DNA from: Bacteroidales bacterium
GTDB lineage: Bacteria > Bacteroidota > Bacteroidia > Bacteroidales > Muribaculaceae
Reading direction: 5' to 3'
Length of the DNA stretch: 64,000 nucleotides
NCBI GenBank assembly: GCA_004555955.1
Contig: SFJG01000003.1
Span: 1 to 64,000 of the forward strand
Under the pieces are notes generated by a model, which was given only the letters and a program-made list of their open reading frames with translations, was not told the DNA's origin and did not search any database. This document shows positions 1 through 8,386 of this stretch, one piece after another (positions within the stretch are counted from its first letter, which is position 1; each line of letters begins with the position of its first letter). The translations under genes were made by a program, and so were the position numbers.

Positions 1-1089
1 GGCAAAGTTACGCACATTCGATGCGTCCCAACCTTTTTGCGTTTTGGTGTTGCGTTTCTCCGAGAAGTTCCATTTTTCGCGCATATTTGCACAAGCCGAT
101 CGGAAATAAGGCTTCATAATTTCGACCGACGAAGGAGTGCCGTCGTAGACCGTAGGCCAACCGTCGGACGACCAATTGACTTTGTCGAGATACATCTTAC
201 GACCAACTTTGGTGTCACCAATCTGATAGCCGTGGTACAAAATCCAATCGACGCCCTCGTCGTCGGTTATAATCTCCGAGCAGTGTCCGGGACCGGCAAC
301 TGCGGAATTGCTAACCAAGAATGGTGTCAAACAGTGGTCGTACGGACCTAAGACGTTTGTGCTCCGCGCCACACGCAATTTGTAGGTACTCTTCTCTTCG
401 CCGCAACACCAGCCTTGCGAGCCGATTAGGTAGTAGTATTTGCCGCGCTTGTGTATCATTGTTCCTTCAATACCGTTATTACGGTCTTCGTAGTTCGTAT
501 CAGCAATAGCCACCGGCTTTGCACCCGACTTGATGCTCAAGCCATCGTCGGAGAGCTCGATAGCATAAATGCCGTAAAAACTTCCCCAGAAAAGATATTT
601 CTTGCCGTTGTCTTCGTAATAGCACGGGTCAATACTGTTGATGACGTTGATTTCCTGACTGTTAAAAAGGCGTTTTGCATCGTGATACGGTCCGGCGGGA
701 TTCTCCGACCATGCCACGCCGATACCACACTCCCAGAGCTTGCCGCCCTCTCCAATGCTATAATACATCACATACTTACCATTGATATAGTTCAAGTCGG
801 GAGCCCATGTGTCGCCCCAGATGCCGATATGGCCGTACGAGGGCTTCGTCTCATCTGTAAAGCAATTGCCAACGTGAGTCCAATCGCACAAATTGTACGA
901 TTTATAGACAGGCGTTAAGCCTGCTGTACATGCGGTGTAGAATGCCCCGTCCTGCGCCCGCATAACTGTCGGGTCGGGGAAGTACCCGTTAATTACCGGA
1001 TTTACATAATTTCCCAGGGTATTGATGGCTAATGCGCTCGAGCAGAACGCAGTTAGCCCCACAAGCAAATTTAACAGTCTTTTGTCCAT
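1..1089 (-). CDS. Secreted glycoside hydrolase family 43 protein, 3' end outside window
   Basis: The minus-strand frame from the ATG at 1089 stays open to the window edge, giving at least 363 residues. It begins with a signal peptide (MDKRLLNLLVGLTAFCSSALA). The mature part shows GH43 five-bladed propeller landmarks: PDPTV near residue 40 (general-base Asp), SIDPCYYEDNGKKYLFWG in the middle (pKa-modulating Asp) and NNGIEGTMIHKRGKYYYL further on (general-acid Glu). GH43 enzymes cleave arabinan, arabinoxylan or xylan side chains; the substrate cannot be told from sequence alone. The next gene downstream in the same direction encodes a pectinase-like protein, which suggests shared plant-polysaccharide use (inference). 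The C-terminus, where a sorting tail would lie, is not visible. Confidence 0.85.
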   Translation of the reverse strand, partial: MDKRLLNLLVGLTAFCSSALAINTLGNYVNPVINGYFPDPTVMRAQDGAFYTACTAGLTPVYKSYNLCDWTHVGNCFTDETKPSYGHIGIWGDTWAPDLNYINGKYVMYYSIGEGGKLWECGIGVAWSENPAGPYHDAKRLFNSQEINVINSIDPCYYEDNGKKYLFWGSFYGIYAIELSDDGLSIKSGAKPVAIADTNYEDRNNGIEGTMIHKRGKYYYLIGSQGWCCGEEKSTYKLRVARSTNVLGPYDHCLTPFLVSNSAVAGPGHCSEIITDDEGVDWILYHGYQIGDTKVGRKMYLDKVNWSSDGWPTVYDGTPSSVEIMKPYFRSACANMREKWNFSEKRNTKTQKGWDASNVRNFA

Positions 1090-1145
1090 TTCTGTTATCT
1101 ATTCAATTTGTTTTACAATAATAAAGGTAGGTTTGTATTATTTTA

Positions 1146-1177
1146 CAAATATATAAAATTTCATTAATAATATGCAA
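1146..1177 (-). promoter_or_regulatory. Promoter of the GH43 gene
   Basis: Read on the minus strand, TTG (1175-1177), 21 nt, then TATATTTG (1146-1153) match the Bacteroidota -33/-7 pattern. The implied leader is about 55 nt and AT-rich. Confidence 0.6.
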
Positions 1178-1230
1178 CAATTTCGCAGTATTTTTGTGTT
1201 GTTTACATTATTTTGCTATTTGAGCAATAA

Positions 1231-1264
1231 CAAAAACGGAGGCTGTCATAGCCGACAGCCTCCG
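1231..1264 (-). terminator. Intrinsic terminator of the GLUG/beta-helix gene
   Basis: An 11-bp perfect inverted repeat (1237-1247 with 1254-1264, 6-nt loop) is followed on the minus strand by TTTTTG. It lies 38 nt past the stop codon of the upstream gene. Confidence 0.8.
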
Positions 1265-1301
1265 AGATATGTCAGAGCCACCTCGCAGCAAGCCCTAATT
1301 A

Positions 1302-4300
1302 TTACTTGACAACAATCTTTTTAGTAACGACGTTGCCCATGTCGGTAACAGCCTTGACGATATAGACGCCTTTCAGCAAAGCCGAGGTCGGCATCGAGGT
1401 AGAAGCCGTCGATGCAACTACCGAGCCTGCTGTGTTGTAGACCGTCAAAAGTGCATTATCAGCGCCTACAACCGAGATAATACCGCCGGCGTAAACCAAT
1501 TGCACGGCGTCGTTGTCGAACACCTGCACGGCATTTGTTCGCGCGCCGTCGTAGCAATAATATGCCAAGCCTTGACCTTGCACACACACCCACACGTGCA
1601 ACTTATAGTCGTCGGTAGCCTTGCCGACAACGGTGCTTATGCGTTGAGCATTTCCTGCCGGACCGAGTCCTGCCGTAGGATAGAAGAAACGGTTGGCTGT
1701 CGCTTCTGCAATGCCGTCGGTAACATCGGCAAGCACAAAACCTCCGTTAGCGTTGCTGCTCAGATAAGAAGTGGCTGCAAGATACTTGCGCGTACCATAG
1801 TTGATAAGCGACATCGACGTTCCGGAGTTGTTGTTGCCGAGCACTGCCGCATTCATCGTCTTTTGAGCCACGCCGTCGGCACTGAAGAGCGTGGGAAGTT
1901 GGCTATAACCGTCGAGCCAGAACGAGCCATCGGCATTCATAATTATGCCTGCCGAGCCGCGACCATCGCCACCGGCAAACGCATTGCCTTCGCTGTCTTT
2001 GAGATTGATGACTGTCGGCGTCGAATTGATTGTGCCGTTCGTGATGGTGTAGACAAACACTTTGCTTGTTCCTTGGTTTGTAACAAGAATCTTACCGTTT
2101 GCCCATGTGCCGTAGGCATTGACTTGAGCGCCCATTATCTCCGAACCGTGAGTAGCGTCTTGCAGCAACACGTCAGGCTTAGCTGTGTCGCTATCCCAAC
2201 AATATACCTTGAACGTATGCGAAACTTCGCAAGCATTCGTACCAATCAACTTTCCATCGAACTCCATCAGGCTCGATAGACAGTATGCACCACCGGAAAT
2301 GCCGTCGACCGGAAGTGTTCCGATTTGCGAGCCGTCGTAAGCGTTGAGAACAACCACCTCGGGCACGCCGTAGCCCTTTATTTGCAGCACGTAAAGACGG
2401 TCGCCGATGTTGGCAATCGAACGAACGGGTTTGGCGGTGAAGTCCATCCAATCGGCGAGGCTTGAATTTGCCGAATAGTTCCACATTTCAGCCATCGCCA
2501 ACACGTTGTCGTCGAGTGCGGCAGGCGCCGAAGCCGTACCGTTGATGGTAATGGTTTTGGAAGCCATATCTACCGACGAAACGACGAGATTTGCAGTGTG
2601 CGTACCCTCTTCGGTCGGTGCATAAGTAATGGTCACCGTAGTTTCGCCCGCCTTACGCTCTATAGTGGTTTTGTCGATAGAGAACAGGTTGGCATCGGCG
2701 CCTTCGAGTTTCAACGAGATATTGCCATAAAGGTCGCCGCCATTAATTTTCACTTGCGAAGTAACCTTCTTAGGAGCTTCCGTCGACATCGAAACCGACC
2801 CCGTTGACGTGTTTATCCACGGCATTTGCTCGCCGGCATAGAAGAGGTTCCACACCTGAGATGTGTAGGTGTTATAGCCGGTACGATAGTCGAGAATTTG
2901 ATTGCCTTCGATGGCAAGGTTCCAGAAAAGGATGTCGTGAATCGGCTTAACCGGATTGGAAGTCCATGCCGCATAGTTCATATTGTTGGCAACCGACGAA
3001 TCAGCTCTGTACGGGCTGAAAATGTTCTTAAACTTGATGTTGGTAATTGCGCCCGAACCCGACATATCGCCCTTGATAGAGCCGAAATAGAAGTCGTCGA
3101 CAAAACACATGCCGATGAGTCGCTCGGTGCGGTAGACGTAGATATCTTCGAACGTAATGTTGTCGAAATAGGTACTGTTGAGCGAGCAAATGTTCATAGC
3201 GCCGCGCTCACTGAGTTTGTTGTGATTCCAACCGTCGTCGTAGTTGAAGAGCACATAGCAGTCGTCGAAACGAATATCGGAGTAGTAACAATTGGTTTCG
3301 GCACCTAAGCCGAGACCGTTGTTACAGTCGTTCCACGTTTGGATGTAGCGAAATCGGAGATTTTTGTTAGGCATTGTTTTAGCCGGGTCGCCCGATTGAG
3401 CACCTTTTATGGCAATTGCGTCGTCGCCCGAGTGGATAAACATATTCTCGAACGTGCTGTTCGACGTGTTGCCGATGTCGAGACCGTCGGACGACGGGCA
3501 CCGCGTTGCCACGATGTTGACGTTCTTGAAGTGGGTGTTTGTACAGTTGCTGACGCACACCGACCAGCACTGCTCTCGGTGCGGATGCACTGTGACGCCC
3601 TCAACATCGACGCGGCCGCCCGACCAGTCGACGCCCAACAAAATCTTTTTCGCATTGGTCGCAATCAAGCCGCGACCGTAGATTTTTGCGCCGTTACCGC
3701 CAACAACGCCGACGATACCGTTGAGCACGGCTCCCGAGGCGATGTATATCTTTTGGTCTTCTTTGATTTGCAAGAAGCCGTCGGTGTATTTATTATATAG
3801 GTTATGATAGCCTTTAGCAAAATAGTGTGTCTTCGTTGCCGAATCGTAGACGTAGCCACTCGTGGCAAGTTTCGGGTCGCTGTGGTCGATGCTGCTCGCA
3901 AACAGGTGGAGGAAACCGCCGAAATAGTCGTCGTCGTAGACGATACTCAACTTCTGGTCTGCCTTGCGAGTCTTGAAACTTATGCAGTTTCCAAAACGCT
4001 TTACGTCGTAAATCTGCGAATCGTGCGGAAGTATGCGGAACGAGGTAAAATCCTGGTCGCGCGCAACTTCGATATGCACTTCTTGACCGTCTTCGAACTC
4101 AAGCATAGAAAAGTTGACTTCGCGATTCCAGAAGTTTTTATCGGAATATGTCGGCGCATAGTGTCCGTTGACAGCCACGTTAAACTTACGAGTGGCATCA
4201 GCCAAGTAAGAATAGCCCGAAGGAATGCCGTTGGTAAGCACCTTGCCGTCGGAATAACTTTCGCCGTTTACGTATGCCGTCGAATAACTCCACGTCGGGT

Positions 4301-5495
4301 TCTTGCTGACAGTAGCCATAGTGGTCTTAATACGTTTCGAGGGCAGTTTGCCGGGAGCTTTGACTATGGCATACACATCACCGCTGACGTCGCTCACCCA
4401 GCATCCGGTCCACTGCTTGCCTTCTTTGAAGAAGTGTATGTCTTGCCCGCCCTCATACGAACGATGCACGATGATTTGCTCGGTATCTTCGGCGCACGAC
4501 ACCTTGATTTCTTTGGTATTGGCACTGACAAATGTCGGCGTTGCCGTTTGGTTGGTCAACGTGCCGTTGACTACTTCGGCAGCGATGGTCGACGTAGAGC
4601 TGTAAGTTCCTACGTAAACACAATTGACCACCGATGCATTCTGCGTTCCGCCGAGCACGCCGCTCACGCTCTGCCCGTTGAGCCACATTTCGCAGTAGCA
4701 GTTTTGTATCGACGTGCCTGTCGCAGTCATCTCGCCGGCTATACCGCCGAGTTTCGAGCCTTCGATATTTATTGAGCCGTAACTTGCACAATTGTAGATA
4801 TCCGCTTGAATGCCGTCGGGCTTTTTCGTGTTCGAATAGCCGACAATACCACCCACGCAATCGCTCTTTGCATAGATGTTGCCCATAAAAGTACATCCGG
4901 CAATGTAACTCGGACCGACTTCTTGATGACCGACAATACCACCGGTGTGGTCTTTTCCCCATATTAAAGTATTTGTCACCGAGCAGTCGATGATTATGCC
5001 CGACGACACGCCGGCAATACCGCCAACGCATCCTTGCGCATTCAAGCTTGAATTGGTAACGTGACAGTTGATAATCGTACCGCCTTTTTCTTGCCAGTTT
5101 CCGTTGGTCGACACAAGTACGCCGCTCCAGTCACCGCCTGTTATCACCGCTTGGTCGATGGTCAAGTTCTTAACCACACCCGGCGAGAGAATGCGGTTAA
5201 AGAGCCCCACGCCATTATAACCTGACGTTATCCACTCGCCTACGATGGTGTGCCCGTCGCCGTCGAACACGCCTTTGAAATTCCCAATCGGGTTCCATAG
5301 ATGCCCGTGAATCACGATGTCATTCGTCATTCGAAAGTGCACTCCCTCTTGATTCGCAAAATCTCCTACATGCACAAGGTCTTCGTAGGTTTGCACTTTG
5401 TATGGATTCTGCGCCGTGCCTTGACCGCGGTAGACCCACGACCACGCCGGAAACGCTACTGTTAATAAGAACAGAAAAACTCCTAATTTTTTCAT
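1302..5495 (-). CDS. Secreted GLUG-repeat / pectinase-like beta-helix protein with T9SS tail
   Basis: A 1397-residue modular exoprotein. Residues 1-19 are a signal peptide. About residues 60-300 hold GLUG-type repeats (CVGGIAGVSSG, HTGGIVGHQ, CVGGIVGYSNT, LGGIAGEMT). About 590-880 form a right-handed parallel beta-helix resembling GH28 polygalacturonases: SSDGLDI (D670, D673) and SGDDAIAIKG (D691, D692) match the GH28 catalytic Asp motifs, but the usual GH28 histidine motif reads NGLGLGAE. An Ig/BACON-like segment follows near 930-1010, then a DUF4623-like region of roughly 250 residues. The last ~65 residues are a Por secretion tail ending in KKIVVK, so export by T9SS is expected. Likely acts on pectin or another acidic glycan outside the cell; specificity unknown. 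Confidence 0.75.
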   Translation of the reverse strand: MKKLGVFLFLLTVAFPAWSWVYRGQGTAQNPYKVQTYEDLVHVGDFANQEGVHFRMTNDIVIHGHLWNPIGNFKGVFDGDGHTIVGEWITSGYNGVGLFNRILSPGVVKNLTIDQAVITGGDWSGVLVSTNGNWQEKGGTIINCHVTNSSLNAQGCVGGIAGVSSGIIIDCSVTNTLIWGKDHTGGIVGHQEVGPSYIAGCTFMGNIYAKSDCVGGIVGYSNTKKPDGIQADIYNCASYGSINIEGSKLGGIAGEMTATGTSIQNCYCEMWLNGQSVSGVLGGTQNASVVNCVYVGTYSSTSTIAAEVVNGTLTNQTATPTFVSANTKEIKVSCAEDTEQIIVHRSYEGGQDIHFFKEGKQWTGCWVSDVSGDVYAIVKAPGKLPSKRIKTTMATVSKNPTWSYSTAYVNGESYSDGKVLTNGIPSGYSYLADATRKFNVAVNGHYAPTYSDKNFWNREVNFSMLEFEDGQEVHIEVARDQDFTSFRILPHDSQIYDVKRFGNCISFKTRKADQKLSIVYDDDYFGGFLHLFASSIDHSDPKLATSGYVYDSATKTHYFAKGYHNLYNKYTDGFLQIKEDQKIYIASGAVLNGIVGVVGGNGAKIYGRGLIATNAKKILLGVDWSGGRVDVEGVTVHPHREQCWSVCVSNCTNTHFKNVNIVATRCPSSDGLDIGNTSNSTFENMFIHSGDDAIAIKGAQSGDPAKTMPNKNLRFRYIQTWNDCNNGLGLGAETNCYYSDIRFDDCYVLFNYDDGWNHNKLSERGAMNICSLNSTYFDNITFEDIYVYRTERLIGMCFVDDFYFGSIKGDMSGSGAITNIKFKNIFSPYRADSSVANNMNYAAWTSNPVKPIHDILFWNLAIEGNQILDYRTGYNTYTSQVWNLFYAGEQMPWINTSTGSVSMSTEAPKKVTSQVKINGGDLYGNISLKLEGADANLFSIDKTTIERKAGETTVTITYAPTEEGTHTANLVVSSVDMASKTITINGTASAPAALDDNVLAMAEMWNYSANSSLADWMDFTAKPVRSIANIGDRLYVLQIKGYGVPEVVVLNAYDGSQIGTLPVDGISGGAYCLSSLMEFDGKLIGTNACEVSHTFKVYCWDSDTAKPDVLLQDATHGSEIMGAQVNAYGTWANGKILVTNQGTSKVFVYTITNGTINSTPTVINLKDSEGNAFAGGDGRGSAGIIMNADGSFWLDGYSQLPTLFSADGVAQKTMNAAVLGNNNSGTSMSLINYGTRKYLAATSYLSSNANGGFVLADVTDGIAEATANRFFYPTAGLGPAGNAQRISTVVGKATDDYKLHVWVCVQGQGLAYYCYDGARTNAVQVFDNDAVQLVYAGGIISVVGADNALLTVYNTAGSVVASTASTSMPTSALLKGVYIVKAVTDMGNVVTKKIVVK

Positions 5496-5542
5496 CTGGT
5501 ATTAATTTCAGTATATAAATATTAAAAATTACAACATTTGCA

Positions 5543-5550
5543 CAAATATA
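5543..5550 (-). promoter_or_regulatory. -7 element before the GLUG/beta-helix gene
   Basis: TATATTTG on the minus strand, 48 nt before the start codon. No good -33 partner is seen. Confidence 0.45.
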
Positions 5551-5649
5551 CTAATTGTTTTATAATAATTATATGTATAAACGCTACAAATTTTATAAAC
5601 CATCCTAATAATTAACACAATTTAACTACGCAAGTTGGCTATTAATTCG

Positions 5650-5657
5650 TAACTTTG
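5650..5657 (+). promoter_or_regulatory. -7 element before the zinc-ribbon/PH gene
   Basis: TAACTTTG, 19 nt before the ATG. A -33 TTTG at standard spacing is not obvious. Confidence 0.45.
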
Positions 5658-5676
5658 GGAAACAAAATACATAATA

Positions 5677-6237
5677 ATGACTATGAAATGTAGCAACTGC
5701 AATGCCGGCCACGTGTGCGGCACGAAAGTGAGCGTCACCCTCTTCTGCTCGCAATGCGGCGCACCTCTACCACCGAATGCGGCTTTCTGCTGCGAATGCG
5801 GCGCAAAAGTAGCCGACACACCCGCCGACCGCGAATGTCAAACACCTCCGACGCCGCAAACACCGCCAACGCCAAATGCCGCTTCAGCCAGCCAACCCGA
5901 ACTCGAGCTTTTCCACAAAAACGGCTCTATCTGGAACGCTAACAGCAAATTAGGTCGCATGGGCGCGAATTTCGGAACAATCATAATCACGAATCGCCGC
6001 CTGTTGCTGTTCAAAGTCAGCGAAGGCCGACAAATCTTAGCAGGTGGCTTTAGTGCATTTATGGAAGGTAACGTGCCCGTGTTCGAAGTGGCTCTGCAGG
6101 ACATCGTCGACGTCGAGACGAAGAAAGTACTCGTCGGTTACAACTATTTCGTCAAATCGGCAAGCGGCGAACGATACGCATTAGCCGCCGACGAGAGTTT
6201 CATAAACATTCTCAACCAAGCCCGCGCAAACCTATGA
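5677..6237 (+). CDS. Zinc-ribbon protein with PH/GRAM-like domain
   Basis: A 186-residue cytoplasmic protein. The N-terminus carries two CxxC zinc-ribbon pairs (CSNC at 5, FCSQCGAPLP near 28 and FCCECGAK near 43), then a Thr/Pro/Ala-rich linker to about residue 75. Residues ~75-186 look like a bacterial PH/GRAM domain: ITNRRLLLFK is the typical conserved strand, followed by VALQDIVDVETKK. Such domains bind lipids or act as protein-docking modules; no enzyme motif is present. It could start at the ATG two codons later. It stands alone between genes with their own signals, so the context gives no function. Confidence 0.6.
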   Translation: MTMKCSNCNAGHVCGTKVSVTLFCSQCGAPLPPNAAFCCECGAKVADTPADRECQTPPTPQTPPTPNAASASQPELELFHKNGSIWNANSKLGRMGANFGTIIITNRRLLLFKVSEGRQILAGGFSAFMEGNVPVFEVALQDIVDVETKKVLVGYNYFVKSASGERYALAADESFINILNQARANL

Positions 6238-6303
6238 TTTTTGGCAAAAAATTTTTAAAAAAATAGCATAAAAATTTTTGATTTTTTTGATAATTATTTA
6301 AAT

Positions 6304-6311
6304 TACCTTTG
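6304..6311 (+). promoter_or_regulatory. -7 element before the fimbrillin-like lipoprotein gene
   Basis: TACCTTTG in a very AT-rich stretch. TTTG tracts at 6277-6280 and 6286-6289 are at 23 and 14 nt, neither the preferred 19-21. The predicted leader is ~70 nt. Confidence 0.5.
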
Positions 6312-6387
6312 TGGTAGCCGAACGAAAAATACGCGAAGCTTACAAACCCAAAAGAAATTAATTAATTGATTTTTAAATATTTAGACT

Positions 6388-8070
6388 ATGAACAAAAAGT
6401 TAATTTACTGCCTATGTGCATCGGCAATGCTCTTCACAGCTTGCTCCGACGAAGCAGTCAATGCTCCGGTAGAAGGCGAAAGCCTCGTAACAATCACCAC
6501 ACAGCTCCCCGCTGACCTCGGCACTCGTACTTTCGGCGACGGAACGACAGCTACAAACCTCACCTATGCTGTTTACGAAGCAGGGCAAACGGATCCGCGT
6601 ATCATAAGCACCGACGAAGTGACTTTCTCAGGCCTTACCGCTACAGTAAACCTTCGCCTTGCTAACGGCAAGAAGTATGACATCGTGTTCTGGGCTGACG
6701 CTCCAGACGCTCCCTACACTTTCGATGCTGATGCTCAAACAGTTAACATCAATTATAATGGTATAACTTCCAACCTCGAGAAACTCGACGCATTCTTTGC
6801 TAACGAAAAAAATCTCCAAGTCAACGGTACCATTAACAAAACTATCCAACTCAAACGTCCGTTTGCACAACTCAACATCGGTGCGACCGACTACGTAGCA
6901 GCAGAAACAGCCGCTTTCAAAACCGCTTCGTCGGTTGTTAAGGTTAACCACGTTGCTAACGCCATCAACATCCGCACAGGCGAGGCTACCGGCAACGCAA
7001 CCATCACTTTCGCCGACGCACCAGTGCCTGCCGACACTGAGACATTCCATGTTACAGGCGTCGACGCAGACTACCTTGCTATGAACTACCTCCTCGTGAA
7101 CGATGACAAGCAACTCGTTGACGTTGAGTTCACTGCAAAAAGCACAAAAGGGGAAACAATCACTCGCTCGTATGCAAACGTGCCCGTTCAACGCAACTAT
7201 CGCACCAACATCTACGGTAACATCCTTACCGAAGAGGCTAACTTCAACATCGAAATCGTCGCCGGCTTCGACGAACCCGCTAACAACGTGCCTGTTTTCG
7301 AAACTACAGTTTCAAACCAAGAGCAAATGGAAGATGCACTTGCAACTGATGCTGAAAACATCATTATCAACATCGACGGCAGCGCTTCGTTTGACAGAAG
7401 TGACTTCTATTCTCAATTAGGTGGCGCTTCTACTAAAACTATCACTATCGACGGCGGCGCAGCGGGTGCAGAATTGAACATTGTTTCAGGATATCGTAAC
7501 CACATAGTCACTAAGAACAATGCTACTATCATCCTCAAGAACCTCACTATTTCAAGCAATTATATGGTTGGAGGTAGCACATGGGACGACTACGCAATTA
7601 TCTTCGATTGCCCGACTATTATAGAAAATGTAACTTTCACACGCCAAGTGGCACTTGGAAAAAATCAAAAACACGAACTTTCCAAGGTGACAATCAACCA
7701 AACTGCAGCAACCGGAGATATGTATGCGCTTTGGCTTCAAGCAGGTGTTGACGTAACTCTTAAAGATTGTGTGATAAACTCTATCAACCCTAATGCAGGA
7801 AGTTTGAATCGCGCAATCAAGATTGCCGACGAATACATAGACAACCCGCAACTCACCAAACTTGCCGTTTCCGGTACTACATTCAAATCGCAAAAGAAAG
7901 CAGCGGTATTAGTAACAAGCACAGCCGGTGCAAATATCGTTTGGGGTGAAGGCAACGACATCTCCGAAGTACAAGCAGACAATGTTAATGCCGTTTGGAA
8001 CGATGCAGACCGCACCGCCGCTTGGGACCTCGTAACTGTTACAGGTTGCACTAAGATACAAGAACAATAA
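6388..8070 (+). CDS. Fimbrillin-like surface lipoprotein (DUF6562-like) with C-terminal beta-helix
   Basis: A 560-residue predicted lipoprotein. The signal ends in LFTAC with Cys19, and the following SDE resembles the acidic surface-export signal of Bacteroidota lipoproteins. Residues ~30-300 resemble the DUF6562/fimbrillin-type fold: an early TRTFGDG motif, then YDIVFWADAPDAPYTFD, then LKRPFAQLNIG, all typical of fimbrillin-like proteins. Residues ~310-550 read as short beta-helix rungs (IILKNLTISSN, TIIENVTFTR, VTLKDCVINS) with no catalytic residues seen. It is probably a structural or adhesive surface protein. No chaperone-usher or FimA-cluster genes lie nearby. Confidence 0.6.
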   Translation: MNKKLIYCLCASAMLFTACSDEAVNAPVEGESLVTITTQLPADLGTRTFGDGTTATNLTYAVYEAGQTDPRIISTDEVTFSGLTATVNLRLANGKKYDIVFWADAPDAPYTFDADAQTVNINYNGITSNLEKLDAFFANEKNLQVNGTINKTIQLKRPFAQLNIGATDYVAAETAAFKTASSVVKVNHVANAINIRTGEATGNATITFADAPVPADTETFHVTGVDADYLAMNYLLVNDDKQLVDVEFTAKSTKGETITRSYANVPVQRNYRTNIYGNILTEEANFNIEIVAGFDEPANNVPVFETTVSNQEQMEDALATDAENIIINIDGSASFDRSDFYSQLGGASTKTITIDGGAAGAELNIVSGYRNHIVTKNNATIILKNLTISSNYMVGGSTWDDYAIIFDCPTIIENVTFTRQVALGKNQKHELSKVTINQTAATGDMYALWLQAGVDVTLKDCVINSINPNAGSLNRAIKIADEYIDNPQLTKLAVSGTTFKSQKKAAVLVTSTAGANIVWGEGNDISEVQADNVNAVWNDADRTAAWDLVTVTGCTKIQEQ

Positions 8071-8118
8071 GTAGTTAATGCTTTCAACATAGATTGCAAA
8101 ACATCAACTAATTGCACA

Positions 8119-8150
8119 AACAAAGCCGCCCCGCGCGGCTTTGTTTTGTT
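8119..8150 (+). terminator. Terminator of the fimbrillin-like gene
   Basis: A GC-rich perfect stem (8119-8129 with 8135-8145, loop of 5) is followed by TTTGTT, 49 nt after the stop codon. Confidence 0.75.
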
Positions 8151-8156
8151 TATAAA

Positions 8157-8275
8157 GACTTTGCAAAACGAAAAACTATCGCCTGGTAGGTCGCAGCAAG
8201 CCGCGACCCTACTCTGCGCATTTTCAGCATAATACATCGCAGAAAACACCATTCGGTGCGACCGGGCAGGCGTGT
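8157..8275 (+). repeat. Dispersed repeat family 1, copy A
   Basis: About 119 nt that match, in inverse orientation, 13205-13334. Shared blocks include CGAAAAACTATCGCCTGGTA, GGTCGCAGCAAGCCGC and CACCATTCGGT followed by GCGACCGGGCAGGCGTGT. Copy A lacks a ~19-nt block that copy B has just after ATTCGGT. It fills most of the 316-bp gap between the fimbrillin-like gene and guaA and encodes nothing. Confidence 0.8.
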
Positions 8276-8320
8276 GGATGTAAGGCAGGTTGCTGATTAT
8301 CTACATAATACGGAGTGGTA

Positions 8321-8348
8321 GTAGGGTCGCACCGAGGTGCGACCCTAC
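8321..8348. repeat. Perfect 13-bp-arm palindrome (REP-like unit)
   Basis: GTAGGGTCGCACC, a 2-nt centre, then its exact complement. The same motif in degenerate form occurs inside repeat copy B (around 13217-13240). It lies 39 nt past the guaA stop and could also fold as a transcript-end hairpin. Confidence 0.75.
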
Positions 8349-8386
8349 TCTGCTGATTACCAATATATTAACCGCGCGTCTGCGCC

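Noticed and set aside
3804..4775. Long plus-strand open frame (323 codons) opposite the GLUG/beta-helix gene
   Set aside because: It is the antisense shadow of a strongly supported secreted protein; no signal peptide or family motif, and the composition follows the complementary strand.
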